Of a stretch of 17,586 bases of DNA, positions 1 to 8,120 are shown in pieces. The position numbers and the translations under genes were made by a program. The stretch is from JBICIG01 sp043101605 (GTDB lineage: Bacteria > Planctomycetota > Phycisphaerae > Phycisphaerales > UBA1924), in contig JBICIG010000105.1 of the NCBI GenBank assembly GCA_043101605.1, forward strand, positions 1 to 17,586, written 5' to 3'. The notes beneath the pieces are model-generated. The model did not search any database and had not been told where the DNA came from. It saw nothing but the letters and a program-made list of their open reading frames with translations. Positions within the stretch are counted from its first letter, which is position 1; every line of letters starts with the position of its first letter.

Positions 1-1001
1 CGTTGGGGGAGGATGGAGGGCTCCGAGTGTGGGGAGTCGGCGCGCTTGGGGAAGACGGAGGTGCCGGTGATGATGACGGGGACCTGGTGTTCGAGAAGGA
101 GTTGGGGGACGAGGTGTGCGTCGCGCCCGCCGACGATGACGGGCTTGAGCCCGAGATTGATCGCCCAGGTGATGGCGGCGGTGATCTGGTCGACATCCTG
201 GGCGCGGATGAGGGTGGGGCGCTGGTGGTCGAGGTTGGAGATGTCGGCGGGGAAGTGTGGACGCATGGCTTCGTAGCGGAGGTCGGCGGGGAGGTCGGGG
301 TCGGCGTTGCGCTGGCGGAGGTAGTCGCGGGCGTCCTGGAAGAAGTTGTCGAGCTCGGAGAGCTGGCGGTCGATGCGCTCGCGTTGCTCGCTCTCGGAGC
401 TGGTGGCCCACCAGTCGTTGGAGGGTCGGACCTGGGGGAAGCTGACGATGAGCCCGGCATCGGGGGCGAGGGTCATGTCCTCGTTGGTCCAGCCGTCGAG
501 GCTGATGAAGCTGGCGCGGCCGGGGATTCGGCCGCCGGAGGGGAAGACGACGGCGCTGAGGATGCCGTTGGAGCGTGCGACGGGGATGAGTGTGGAGTCG
601 GGGTTGATGGCGATGGCGGCGTGGACCTCGGGGTTGAACTGCCCGGTCTCGTTGAAGTCGACGGTGGCGCGGACGGCGGAGACCTCGGTGAGCCCGAGGT
701 TGGTGTCGGGGGCGATGAAGCCGGGGTAGACATGCATGCCGCGGGCGTTGATGACGCGGGGCTCGGGGCCGAAGCCGAAGGAGAGCCCGGCGTTGCCGTC
801 GTCGACGAGGGTGATGCGGCCGTCTTCGAAGACGACGCGGCCGTCTTCGATGATGGCACCGGAGACGGTGTGGATGGTGGCGCCGTCGATGATGACGGGG
901 CGGTCCTGCGGCGGGGCCTTGTGGGTGAGGTCCTGGGCGTTCGTGAGGGTGGCGATGGCGCCGGCGGCGATGGCGGCGGCGCGGCGGAGGGTAGTGTTCA
1001 T
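1..1001 (-). CDS. Amidohydrolase-like secreted protein, partial (cut by window edge)
   Basis: The first 333 residues are visible and the 3' end runs off the window. An N-terminal signal peptide (about 1-22, ending in A-x-A-type residues before QDL) predicts export. The fold is that of the imidazolonepropionase-like amidohydrolases: a small beta domain with a V-I-I-D-G-A-T-I-H opening, then VYPGFI at 91-96 where the barrel should begin. In active members PGFID is followed by H-x-H; here the sequence reads PGFIAPDTNLGL, so the first metal-binding histidine pair is absent. The start ATG overlaps the stop of the upstream 1075-residue gene as ATGA, which implies translational coupling and a shared function. 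It is the closest counterpart of the inactive N-terminal half of that neighbour. Whether a later catalytic domain follows cannot be seen. Family assignment is fairly sure; substrate is unknown. Confidence 0.85.
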   Translation of the reverse strand, partial: MNTTLRRAAAIAAGAIATLTNAQDLTHKAPPQDRPVIIDGATIHTVSGAIIEDGRVVFEDGRITLVDDGNAGLSFGFGPEPRVINARGMHVYPGFIAPDTNLGLTEVSAVRATVDFNETGQFNPEVHAAIAINPDSTLIPVARSNGILSAVVFPSGGRIPGRASFISLDGWTNEDMTLAPDAGLIVSFPQVRPSNDWWATSSESEQRERIDRQLSELDNFFQDARDYLRQRNADPDLPADLRYEAMRPHFPADISNLDHQRPTLIRAQDVDQITAAITWAINLGLKPVIVGGRDAHLVPQLLLEHQVPVIITGTSVFPKRADSPHSEPSILPQ

Positions 1002-4000
1002 CGGGTGCCTCCGGTGTTGACCTGGTGGACGATCGAGCAGCCGCAGTCGCCGCTGGTCTGGTGGGCGGGGTCGATGTTGTAATTGAGCGCTTCGAGGTAC
1101 ATGAGTTCGACGCGCTGGCGGGCGAGTCTCTCGGCGAGTGTCATGGGTGGATCCCGGTCGGGCGAGTCGACGAGCTGGGGCTCGGAGGCGGCGTCTTCGG
1201 CGTCGCCCGGCGCGGCGTCCTTGTCGTCGGACTTCTTCTTGCGGCCCTTGGAGAGGAGTTTCTGGATGAGCCGATCGCGTTCGGCGGCGATGGTGGCTCG
1301 GTGTGCGCGGTCGGACTCGTCGGAGAAGTACTCGCGGCCGTCGACCCAGGTGGCGAGGCAGCGGGAGGTGGCGCTGAGCGGATCGCGCGACCAGATCGCC
1401 AGGTCGGCGTCCTTTCCGGGCTCGATGGAGCCGACGCGATCGGCGATGCCGAGCTGGATGGCGGGGTTGAGGGTGACGAACTTGATCGCGTCCTCGGGGG
1501 AGACGCCGCCGTACTTGACTGCCTTGCCCGCCTCGGCGTTCATGCGTCGGGCGAGTTCGTCGGAGTCGGAGTTGAAGCTGACGACGACGCCGACATCGTG
1601 CATGATGGCGCCGTTGTGGGGTATTGCGTCGACGACTTCGTACTTGTAGGCCCACCAGTCGGAGAAGGAGCTGGCGCCGAGGGCGTGCTCCTTGATCGCC
1701 TCGGCGACCTTGTAGCCTTCGAGGACATGCTGGAAGGAGCCGATGGTGAAGCCGAAATCGCGGGCGACGCGGGTGAGCATCAGGATCTCGTCCTGGCGGT
1801 AGCTGTGGCAGTGGATGAGGCGCTGGCCTTCGAGGATCTCGGCGAGTGCTTCGAGCTCGAGGTCGCGGCGGAAGGAGGGCCCGCCGCGGTCGCGCTCTTC
1901 GATGTATCGCTGGGCGGCGAGGAAGCGGTCGCGGATGAGCGTCTCGACGCCCATGCGGGTCTGCGGGTATCGGCTGGTGAAGCGTTCGCCCCAGTTGGCC
2001 TGCTTTACATTCTCGCCGAGCGCGAACTTGATGCCCGGGGTGGCGTCTTCGAAGAGCATGTCGTCGGGGTGCCTGGCGCCCCAGCGGATCTTGTGGGTCT
2101 GGGATTGGCCGCCGATGGGGTTGGCCGACCCGTGGAGGGAGTTGACGGTGGTGACGCCGCCGGCGAGCTGGCGGTACCAGTTGATGTGCCCGGGGTCGAT
2201 GGCGTCGGCGATGCGGACCTCGCTGGTGACGGCCTGGGTGCCCTCGTTGACGCCGAACTGGAAGAGCCCGGTGTGCGAGTGCGCGTCGATGATGCCGGGG
2301 GTGATGTGCGCGCCGCCGAGGTCGATCTCGACGGTGTTGGGTCCGACGCGAGCGGGGCCACGCGAATCTTCGGCCCGCCAGACGCCGACGATCTTGCCGT
2401 CGCGGATGCGGAGGATGCCGTTCTCGATGATGCCCTGGGGCCCGCTGGTCCAGATGGTGGCGTTGGTGAAGAGGATGTCGCGCTGTTCGGGGATCTCGGT
2501 GACGGCGTAGGGGCCGAAGGGGTAGCCGTACTCCTCGGGGATCGGGAATTCGGGCTCTTCGTCGTCCTTGGCGGCGGTCTCGGCGTCGTCGGCCGCTTCT
2601 TCGGCAGATTCTTCGTCGGCGGGCTGGCGGGCGCCGGTGAAGTGGATGCGCTGGTCGTTGGGCAGGAGGGCCCAGCCGGTGAGCTCATCGCCCTTGACGA
2701 TCGCCGAGACGATGACGGTGACGGTTTCGCCCATGGCCTCGGTGTCGAGGACGAAGCTGACGCGGTCGCCGTCGATCTTGAGGTTGCGTCCCTCGGCGGA
2801 TTCCTCGTCGGCGGTGAAGGTGATCTTCTTGTTGTCCTTGATGGTGAGGGTGGCGGGCTCGCGTTCGTCGTGGGTTTCGAGGAGCCAGGTGCCCGAGAGA
2901 TCGAGGGGCTTGGGCTTGTTGATCTCGTGTCGGCGGCCGTCGATCCAGAGATCGAGGATCTTGGTGTCCTCGTCGAAGATGTCGCCGTCGGCGACGATGA
3001 GGTTGGCGGTCTTGCCCTGCTCGATGGTGCCGAGGGTGTCGGCGAGGCCGAGCAGTTCGGCCGGGTGGGTCGTGAGCATCGCCAGAGCGCGCTCGGGTTC
3101 GAGCCCGCCCTCGTCGATGGCGCGGCGGAGGTTCTTGTGGAACGAGTTGCGCCCGCGCACCTTGCTGGAGGTGATCGAGACGGGCAGGCCGGCGGCGTCG
3201 AGGCGGCGGGCGTTGGTGGGCGCCTGCTCCCACGCCATCAGTTCATCGAGGCTGACATCCTCGGCGGCGCCGAGGGACGAGACATCGGGAGCGGCGGGGA
3301 AGCGCAGGGGGACGATGATGGGGGCGTCGTCGCTGGCGAGGGCGTCGAGGCGCTGGTACTCGCTGCCGATGCCGACGACCGCAACGGGTCGGCCGAACTC
3401 GCGGCCGATCTCGCTGGCCTGCAGGGCCTTGAGCTCGTGGTCCACATCGAAGATGAGGAGTTCTCCGGCGTCGGCGAGTTCGTCGAGGCAGGAGACAGCG
3501 TCGGCGTCGGGGGCGTCGCGGTTGGCGGCGCGATGGTCGGCGTCGATGAGCGTCTGGCGGATGAGCGCGATGGCGCCCATATGCGAGCCCGGATAGCCCG
3601 GGCTGGGCCAGCGGCCGGTCTCGAAGCTGACGACCTGTCCGACCGAGGAGCGGTAGACCGGCGGGTCGCCCGCGCTCTCGTCCGAGGGCGGGTCGGCGAG
3701 GCTGACGACGGCCGACCGCCCGCGGAAGACGCCCGATTCGGGCGCGAGGTGGGCGGCGGCGAAGCCGAGCTTGCGGAGCGCCTCACGGTCGCTGTTGCCG
3801 AGGCCCGGGCCGACGAGGGCGTGGCGCTGGGGGGTGACGCGTTCGTTCCAGTGGACGCCGGGGGTGTCCTCGGCGGGCTGGGCGGCGTCGACTTCCATGA
3901 AGGGCTCGATGAACGCGGCGTAGAGGTGGAGCCCGGTGCCGTCGTGGACGCGTGCGGCGGAGTCGGGGGTGTCGTTGCCGACGAAGCCGATCTTGCCGTG

Positions 4001-4225
4001 ACGGATCTCGACGGTGGCGTTGTCGATGGTGACGCCCGGCGCGATGTGGACGGTGGCGTTGGTAATCAGGTGCCAGGTGGGATCCTGCTGGGTCATGCCG
4101 TTGGGCGGCGGATCGAGCGGGGATCGGCTGGTGGGCTGGGCGAGCGCGGCGGCGGCGAGGGCGGCGAGCCCGGCGACGGCGGCGAGCACGGCCCGGAACG
4201 GTCGGGTGCGATGGACATGGATCAT
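998..4225 (-). CDS. Secreted tandem amidohydrolase, inactive N-half and active-looking C-half
   Basis: This 1075-residue protein has a signal peptide (1-29, cut near ALA-Q). Residues 45-440 form an amidohydrolase-like half with typical ends (NATVHIAPG; GTIEQGKTANLIVADGD near 399-414) but no H-x-H: the place reads LYAAFIEPFMEV. Residues 442-534 are a beta-rich insert opening with SGTW, followed by an acidic linker to about 560. Residues 580-968 form a second amidohydrolase half with ITPGIIDAHSHTG (D647, H649, H651), LIHCHSYR (H805, H807), FQH (H833) and SFNSDSDE (candidate metal Asp 886/888). A Lys/Asp-rich tail and a short C-terminal helix with CGC follow. The C-half therefore probably is a metal-dependent cyclic amide or peptide-like hydrolase in the periplasm, substrate unknown. 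The ATG start has AGGAGG ten bases upstream. The downstream amidohydrolase-like gene overlaps it by 4 bases. Confidence 0.92.
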   Translation of the reverse strand: MIHVHRTRPFRAVLAAVAGLAALAAAALAQPTSRSPLDPPPNGMTQQDPTWHLITNATVHIAPGVTIDNATVEIRHGKIGFVGNDTPDSAARVHDGTGLHLYAAFIEPFMEVDAAQPAEDTPGVHWNERVTPQRHALVGPGLGNSDREALRKLGFAAAHLAPESGVFRGRSAVVSLADPPSDESAGDPPVYRSSVGQVVSFETGRWPSPGYPGSHMGAIALIRQTLIDADHRAANRDAPDADAVSCLDELADAGELLIFDVDHELKALQASEIGREFGRPVAVVGIGSEYQRLDALASDDAPIIVPLRFPAAPDVSSLGAAEDVSLDELMAWEQAPTNARRLDAAGLPVSITSSKVRGRNSFHKNLRRAIDEGGLEPERALAMLTTHPAELLGLADTLGTIEQGKTANLIVADGDIFDEDTKILDLWIDGRRHEINKPKPLDLSGTWLLETHDEREPATLTIKDNKKITFTADEESAEGRNLKIDGDRVSFVLDTEAMGETVTVIVSAIVKGDELTGWALLPNDQRIHFTGARQPADEESAEEAADDAETAAKDDEEPEFPIPEEYGYPFGPYAVTEIPEQRDILFTNATIWTSGPQGIIENGILRIRDGKIVGVWRAEDSRGPARVGPNTVEIDLGGAHITPGIIDAHSHTGLFQFGVNEGTQAVTSEVRIADAIDPGHINWYRQLAGGVTTVNSLHGSANPIGGQSQTHKIRWGARHPDDMLFEDATPGIKFALGENVKQANWGERFTSRYPQTRMGVETLIRDRFLAAQRYIEERDRGGPSFRRDLELEALAEILEGQRLIHCHSYRQDEILMLTRVARDFGFTIGSFQHVLEGYKVAEAIKEHALGASSFSDWWAYKYEVVDAIPHNGAIMHDVGVVVSFNSDSDELARRMNAEAGKAVKYGGVSPEDAIKFVTLNPAIQLGIADRVGSIEPGKDADLAIWSRDPLSATSRCLATWVDGREYFSDESDRAHRATIAAERDRLIQKLLSKGRKKKSDDKDAAPGDAEDAASEPQLVDSPDRDPPMTLAERLARQRVELMYLEALNYNIDPAHQTSGDCGCSIVHQVNTGGTR

Positions 4226-4235
4226 CGGGTGGGAA

Positions 4236-4248
4236 CCTCCTGCGGAGG
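4236..4248 (-). promoter_or_regulatory. Ribosome binding site inside a small hairpin
   Basis: On the minus strand CCTCC-GCA-GGAGG forms a perfect five-base stem over a three-base loop, and its right arm is the Shine-Dalgarno sequence of the large amidohydrolase gene. If the transcript starts upstream of it, the stem could hide the ribosome binding site. If transcription starts near 4245, as the candidate promoter suggests, the left arm is mostly lost. Confidence 0.35.
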
Positions 4249-4251
4249 ATC

Positions 4252-4280
4252 AGGTTAGCCGGAAGCGGCTCGGGCACCAA
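4252..4280 (-). promoter_or_regulatory. Candidate sigma70-type promoter for the amidohydrolase pair
   Basis: Read on the minus strand: TTGGTG (4280-4275), a 17-base spacer, then TAACCT (4257-4252). The spacing is ideal. Three of six bases match the consensus in each box, so this is a plausible but unproven promoter. It lies just 5' of the ribosome binding site of the 1075-residue gene. Confidence 0.4.
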
Positions 4281-4369
4281 CGCGATCGGTCGACACGGGG
4301 GCGTGCTTGCCCCGCGTGGGCGAAGATCGGGGGAAATCCCGGAGGCGTGGATGGCGTCCGGCAGAACGA

Positions 4370-4403
4370 GCATCGGCCCCGGAAGTGGAACCGGGGCCGA
4401 TGC
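4370..4403 (-). terminator. Strong hairpin terminator after the PEP-CTERM-like gene
   Basis: The arms 4370-4382 and 4391-4403 are a perfect 13-base inverted repeat (GCATCGGCCCCGG and its complement) around an 8-base loop. On the minus strand it is followed by TCGTTCT, a weak U-rich run. It lies about 70 bases past the stop of the secreted propeller-like gene and about 145 bases before the amidohydrolase start, so it separates two minus-strand transcription units. The rest of this 248-base gap shows only the promoter and hairpin listed separately. Confidence 0.7.
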
Positions 4404-4473
4404 GGGGCGTTGCGTCCGTGCGCTGGCTGGTTGCGCCGCGGTGACGGTTGGTGCGTGCTCGGGGCTGGATTGA

Positions 4474-5409
4474 TCAGCGTCGGCGGCGCGTGGCGCCGAG
4501 CCCGCCGAGCGCGAGCAGCGCGAGCGAGCCGGGCGCGGGGAGGTTGGGGGTGTAGGCGCCGGCGGCGGAGGGGTTGGGCGCGATGGGCGAGCCAGCGGGG
4601 GCGGGGTAGGGCGAGTCGATGGGCTGGGTGAAGAGCCCGGTGGCGAGGTCGTAGACGGTGTGCCGCCCGTTGTTGGAGCTGGCGTTATCGGTCACGAGGA
4701 AGAGCTGCCCGCCGCCGGCGCCGAGCCCGTCGACATCGGTGACGAAGCTGGGGAGCTCCGCGACGAGGGTGAGATCGCTGGTGGGGTTGCTCGGATCGAA
4801 CGACCAGATGGCGCGCGACGGCTCGGCGCTGGAGTCCTCGTTGACGATGTAGACGAGATCGGAGTCGGCGTCGTAGTCGATCGCCGAGACATCCCAGTCG
4901 AACGCGCCGCCGATCTGGGTGGAGAAGTCGAAGACGGGGGTGGCGGTGCCGGTGGAGAGGTCGATGGAGAGGAGGGTGTCGTCGAGGCGTCCGACGCCGT
5001 AGAGCGCGTTGCGCGATGAGTCGTAGGCGAGCCCGTCGATCGCCTGCCCGGCGCCGGTGGCGTCGCGGGTGGTGAACAGCAGGGTGGGGTTGAGCAGGTC
5101 GTTGTAGTTGAAGACATAGATGTCGTCCTGGGGCCCGTTGCGGACCGAGGCGAAGAAGCGGCGGTTGGCGTCGTCGCCGGCGAGCCCGCCGAAGCCCGGC
5201 GCGCTGGCGGGGATGGACAGGTCGTTCTCGATGTCGAAGAGGAACTGGTTGGTGCCGGCGGCGAGATCGGTGAAGTACGCCGTCGGCTGGTTGACGCCGA
5301 AGACCGGCTTGGTGATGCCGGTGAGGAACTGGGCGTTGGCCGAGCCGGCGGCGGCGAGGATGGCGACGGCGGCGACCGACCCGCCAGACGGGATTCCGAA
5401 CAACTTCAT
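4474..5409 (-). CDS. Secreted beta-propeller-like protein with PEP-CTERM-type sorting tail
   Basis: The protein has 311 residues. A signal peptide (1-26, SANA-Q) is followed by repeated strand patterns such as DDIYVFNYNDLLNPTLLF (95-112), DTLLSIDLSTGTATPVFDF (144-162) and RAIWSFDPSNP (199-209). These are typical of a beta-propeller reading of the form 'name-value-time course'. The extreme C-terminus is PAPGSLALLALGGLGATRRRR: a P-x-P motif, a hydrophobic helix and a run of arginines, the layout of PEP-CTERM signals recognised by an exosortase. The protein is thus probably processed at the membrane and released to the cell surface or matrix. The ATG at 5409 was chosen because the signal peptide begins there; a start 13 codons upstream is open but adds charged residues. 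Function beyond this is unknown, and no exosortase gene is in the window. Confidence 0.85.
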   Translation of the reverse strand: MKLFGIPSGGSVAAVAILAAAGSANAQFLTGITKPVFGVNQPTAYFTDLAAGTNQFLFDIENDLSIPASAPGFGGLAGDDANRRFFASVRNGPQDDIYVFNYNDLLNPTLLFTTRDATGAGQAIDGLAYDSSRNALYGVGRLDDTLLSIDLSTGTATPVFDFSTQIGGAFDWDVSAIDYDADSDLVYIVNEDSSAEPSRAIWSFDPSNPTSDLTLVAELPSFVTDVDGLGAGGGQLFLVTDNASSNNGRHTVYDLATGLFTQPIDSPYPAPAGSPIAPNPSAAGAYTPNLPAPGSLALLALGGLGATRRRR

Positions 5410-5641
5410 GACTTTGCTTCCCACACGAGAGTGAACACAGCGCCGCACGCGCGGCGACTCCCCCTGCCCACGAAAGATGGTTCGGGTGAGATCCGAGGCG
5501 GTTGCCGGTTCCGCGCCGGATCCGCTCGGGTTTCGGGCGTTCCCCGGGTTTGCCGCCGCGGACTATGCTCGGGCGCAAAGCGGTCAACGGACACGCGAGT
5601 CCGCACGACGGGTGTGTGGCGAGGGAATTGGGGAGTCTGCG
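5410..5641. other. Divergent intergenic region
   Basis: This 232-base gap lies between the divergent propeller-like gene (minus) and the phosphofructokinase gene (plus), so it must hold promoters for both. A TATGCT hexamer at 5564-5569 could be a -10 box for the plus-strand gene, but no convincing -35 box lies at the right distance. No small gene or repeat was seen. Confidence 0.4.
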
Positions 5642-6865
5642 ATGTCGAATCTCATTCCGGGCAATGCGGTCATCGGGCAGTCGGGCGGGCCGACGGCGGT
5701 CATCAACCAGTCGCTGGTGGGCGTGGTCGAGAAGCTGCGCGAACTCGGCGCGGGCGCGCCCGATGGGGCGATCGGCAAGGTGTTCGGGATGCGGCACGGG
5801 GTGCGCGGGCTGACCGAGGGTCGGCTGGTGGACCTGACCTTCACGCCGCAGGAAGTGCTCGACCGCGTGGCGGGGACGCCCTCGGCGGGGCTGGGCTCGA
5901 CGCGCGACAAGCCCGACGCGGCGTACTGCCAGCGCATTCTGGATGCGTGCCGATCGTTCGATATCCGGTACTTCTTCTACATCGGGGGGAACGACTCGTC
6001 GGACACCTGCCGGATCGTCAACGAGCTCTCCAACGAAGCCGGGTACGAGCTGCGGTGCTTCCACATCCCCAAGACGGTGGACAACGATCTGATGGAGAAC
6101 GACCACACGCCGGGCTTCGGTTCGGCGGCGCGGTTCGTGGCCAAGGCGCACATGGCCGACGCGCTCGACAACGCGTCGATCCCGGGGATCAAGATCAACA
6201 TCGTCATGGGTCGGCACGCGGGGTTTCTGACCGCGGCGTCGGCGCTGGCGCGGACGCGAGAGCACGACGGGCCCCACCTGATCTACCTTCCCGAGGTGCC
6301 GTTCGATCTCGACCGCTTCGTGCAGGATGTCGCGAAGGTGTACGACGAGCTTGGGCGGTGCCAGGTCGCGGTGAGCGAGGGGATCTCCGATGCGTCGGGG
6401 ACGGCGATCGGGGCGACGCTCATCAAGAACGCCGAGCGCGATGCGCACGGGAATGTGCAGCTCTCGGGCTCGGGGGCGCTGGGGGATCAGCTCGCCGATC
6501 TGATCAAGCAGCGGCTGACGCCGAAGGGCGGCAAGCCGCCGCGGGTGCGGGCCGACACCTTCGGGTATCTGCAGCGTTGCTACCCGGACGCGTCGCCGAT
6601 CGATCAGTGCGAGGCGCGGGGCGTTGGGCAGTTCGCGGCCGAGCTTGCGAGCAAGGGCGACCTGGACGGATCGATCGCGATCGTGCGCACGCCGGGCGAG
6701 GCGTATGAGTGCTCGTTCAAGCGGGTGGAACTGTCGGCGATCGCGGCCAAGACGCGGCATGTGCCGCTGGAGTTCATCGCGGGGACGAACGATGTGAGCG
6801 GCGCGTTCGTGCGGTATTGCAGGCCGCTGGTCGGCGAGCTGCCGGCGTTCGAGCGGCTGGGGTGA
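5642..6865 (+). CDS. pfp: Diphosphate--fructose-6-phosphate 1-phosphotransferase (PPi-type phosphofructokinase)
   Basis: This cytoplasmic enzyme of 407 residues interconverts fructose 6-phosphate and fructose 1,6-bisphosphate, with diphosphate as the likely phosphoryl donor. The phosphofructokinase signature runs in order: GQSGGPTAVIN (12-22), IGGNDSSDT (114-122), PKTVDND (143-149), MGRHAG (189-194), YLPE (215-218), SEG (245-247) and RADTFGYLQR (303-312). ATP enzymes such as E. coli PfkA have GGDGS and PGTIDND. The Lys in PKTVDND and the non-Gly residue after GGN are the known marks of diphosphate use. The ATG at 5642 has GGGGAG six bases upstream and the alignment to the family begins there. 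The gene stands alone, convergent with the DUF1579 operon. Donor specificity is inferred from motifs. Confidence 0.93.
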   Translation: MSNLIPGNAVIGQSGGPTAVINQSLVGVVEKLRELGAGAPDGAIGKVFGMRHGVRGLTEGRLVDLTFTPQEVLDRVAGTPSAGLGSTRDKPDAAYCQRILDACRSFDIRYFFYIGGNDSSDTCRIVNELSNEAGYELRCFHIPKTVDNDLMENDHTPGFGSAARFVAKAHMADALDNASIPGIKINIVMGRHAGFLTAASALARTREHDGPHLIYLPEVPFDLDRFVQDVAKVYDELGRCQVAVSEGISDASGTAIGATLIKNAERDAHGNVQLSGSGALGDQLADLIKQRLTPKGGKPPRVRADTFGYLQRCYPDASPIDQCEARGVGQFAAELASKGDLDGSIAIVRTPGEAYECSFKRVELSAIAAKTRHVPLEFIAGTNDVSGAFVRYCRPLVGELPAFERLG

Positions 6866-6892
6866 CACGGAGCGCCGCGGGAGGAATGCGAA

Positions 6893-6918
6893 ACGGGCGA
6901 CCCCGAGGGGCCGCCCGT
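6893..6918. terminator. Bidirectional terminator hairpin between convergent genes
   Basis: The arms 6893-6904 and 6907-6918 pair along 12 positions with one mismatch (ACGGGCGACCCC against GGGGCCGCCCGT). The innermost pair is probably open to give a four-base loop. It sits in the 79-base gap between the phosphofructokinase stop and the stop of the convergent DUF1579 gene, so it could end both transcripts. No long U-run follows on either side. Confidence 0.6.
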
Positions 6919-6944
6919 GCTTGCTCGTCTCGGTCCGCCCGTGT

Positions 6945-7460
6945 TCAGGCGCGGGTGTAGTGGATCTCCATTCCCTTGAACTCGCCCTGCGGCGTGCCGA
7001 AGTAGGTCTGCATGGAGTGGTGGTTCTCGTCCTGCAGGGTGATGATGGTGCGCTTGGTGAGGGGCTCGCCGGTCTGCGGGTTGAGCATGGTGCCGGTCAT
7101 CTCCCAGACCCTGCCGGAGGGATCGACGCGGCCGGTCTCGGCCTGGAAGAAGGGCGCGGCGTTGTCGATCCACATGCCCTCGTAGTGACCGGCGGCTCGG
7201 TTGTAGGCCCACCAGCCGCGGCCTTCGAAGTTGGGGAACGGGCCCTCGGCGCCGTCACCTTTGTAGGTCTGGCGGAGGACGAGCCCGCCCAGGTCGAGTT
7301 CGTTGAGCATGGTGCCGGTCATGGTCTGCGGCTCGCCGGGGCCCATCCACATCTTCACTTCGGCGCGGAAGGTGCCGGCGAAGGGCTCGAGGAGCTTGTG
7401 CTCGGGCCCGGGAGCGGGCATGGGCCCGCAATCGGTCTGATCGCTCTGTTGGTCGGTCAT
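6945..7460 (-). CDS. DUF1579 family protein, cytoplasmic copy
   Basis: This 171-residue protein matches the DUF1579 pattern: HKLLEPFAGTFRAEVKMWMGPGEP (21-44, 'start-W/F-x-G' opening), LGGLVLRQTYKGD (57-69), GRGWWAYNRAAGHYEGMWIDN (80-100), TGTMLNPQTGEPLTKRTII (122-140) and a closing MEIHYTR. The family has a small lipocalin-like beta barrel and no established biochemical role. There is no signal peptide, so it should stay in the cytoplasm, unlike its upstream partner, which is exported. The ATG at 7460 has GGAG nine bases upstream. Only 33 bases separate it from the upstream DUF1579 gene, so the two form an operon. A third DUF1579 domain is fused to other modules at 13416. Confidence 0.85.
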   Translation of the reverse strand: MTDQQSDQTDCGPMPAPGPEHKLLEPFAGTFRAEVKMWMGPGEPQTMTGTMLNELDLGGLVLRQTYKGDGAEGPFPNFEGRGWWAYNRAAGHYEGMWIDNAAPFFQAETGRVDPSGRVWEMTGTMLNPQTGEPLTKRTIITLQDENHHSMQTYFGTPQGEFKGMEIHYTRA

Positions 7461-7493
7461 GGGAATGGCTCCGTGGGTGCGTGAACGGCGGGA

Positions 7494-8120
7494 TCAGTCG
7501 CGGGTGAACTCCATGTGCCCGCTGTGGAACTTCTCGCCCTTGTCGTCGAGGAACCAGAAGTCCATGATGATCTTGTCGGGGTCGCGGAGGTCGGTGGTGC
7601 TGATGGTCTTGAACTTGTCCTTGGTGAGGGGGTCGGTCATCTCGCCTTGGAACTCGAGGACGCCATCCTCGCGCATCTGCCCGTAGTCGACATACGCGCC
7701 GGTGGACATGCTGTCGAGCCAGATGGAGAAGTATTGCTGGCGGATGTTGTCGTAGCCGACGACGCCGTGGCCCTCGAGGTCCATGCCGGCCATGTTGCCC
7801 TCGAAGTGCATGGCCATGAATCGCCCGTCGAAGATCCACTCGTGGTTGGCGTCGCCGCTGCCCGGGATGCGCTCGGACTCTGGGTCCATCTGCCACCAAC
7901 TGGTGCTGGACCAGTCTCCGGCCATGGAATCAAGTTTGCGGTGCTTCTCGCCGGGCATGCCGGCTTCCATCCAGGCGCGGTCCTCGGGGGACATCTCGCC
8001 CCAGTCGCCCTCGGGCTGGGCGGTGCGGGCGGTGGCGGCGGCACCGATGGCGATGCCGGCGACCAGGGTCAGACCGATCGTGCCGAAGCGGGCGAGACGG
8101 CGGCGGGCGGAACGGTTCAT
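7494..8120 (-). CDS. DUF1579 family protein, exported copy
   Basis: This protein has 208 residues. The N-terminus (MNRSARRRLARFG, then a hydrophobic stretch 14-29, ending TARTA) is a signal peptide or anchor. After a short acidic linker the DUF1579 domain runs from HRKLDSMAGDWSSTSWW (60-76) through HEWIFDGRFMAMHFEG (93-108), GHGVVGYDNIRQQYFSIWLDS (117-137) and MTDPLTKDKFKTIST (161-175) to the C-terminus. The start at 8120 was chosen because AAGGAG lies seven bases upstream and the signal peptide begins there; a longer reading to 8249 adds low-complexity proline-rich residues. It is the first gene of a two-gene operon with the cytoplasmic copy. The division into exported and cytoplasmic copies suggests related ligands on both sides of the membrane, but this is inference. 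Confidence 0.87.
   Translation of the reverse strand: MNRSARRRLARFGTIGLTLVAGIAIGAAATARTAQPEGDWGEMSPEDRAWMEAGMPGEKHRKLDSMAGDWSSTSWWQMDPESERIPGSGDANHEWIFDGRFMAMHFEGNMAGMDLEGHGVVGYDNIRQQYFSIWLDSMSTGAYVDYGQMREDGVLEFQGEMTDPLTKDKFKTISTTDLRDPDKIIMDFWFLDDKGEKFHSGHMEFTRD

Noticed and set aside
816..850. A 14-base direct repeat (816-829 and 837-850) with a palindrome between
   Set aside because: It encodes the repeated EDGR of the amidohydrolase-like beta domain and lies within the coding frame, so protein sequence explains it.
1025..4258. A 1077-codon open frame on the plus strand opposite the tandem amidohydrolase
   Set aside because: Its product is a Gly/Asp/Val/Glu-rich string with no family motifs. 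Such frames arise opposite genes whose codons end in G or C; the minus-strand gene has signal peptide, motifs and ribosome binding site.
4685..6868. A 727-codon minus-strand frame across the phosphofructokinase gene and the propeller-like gene
   Set aside because: It crosses two well supported genes in other frames and its product has no domain pattern.
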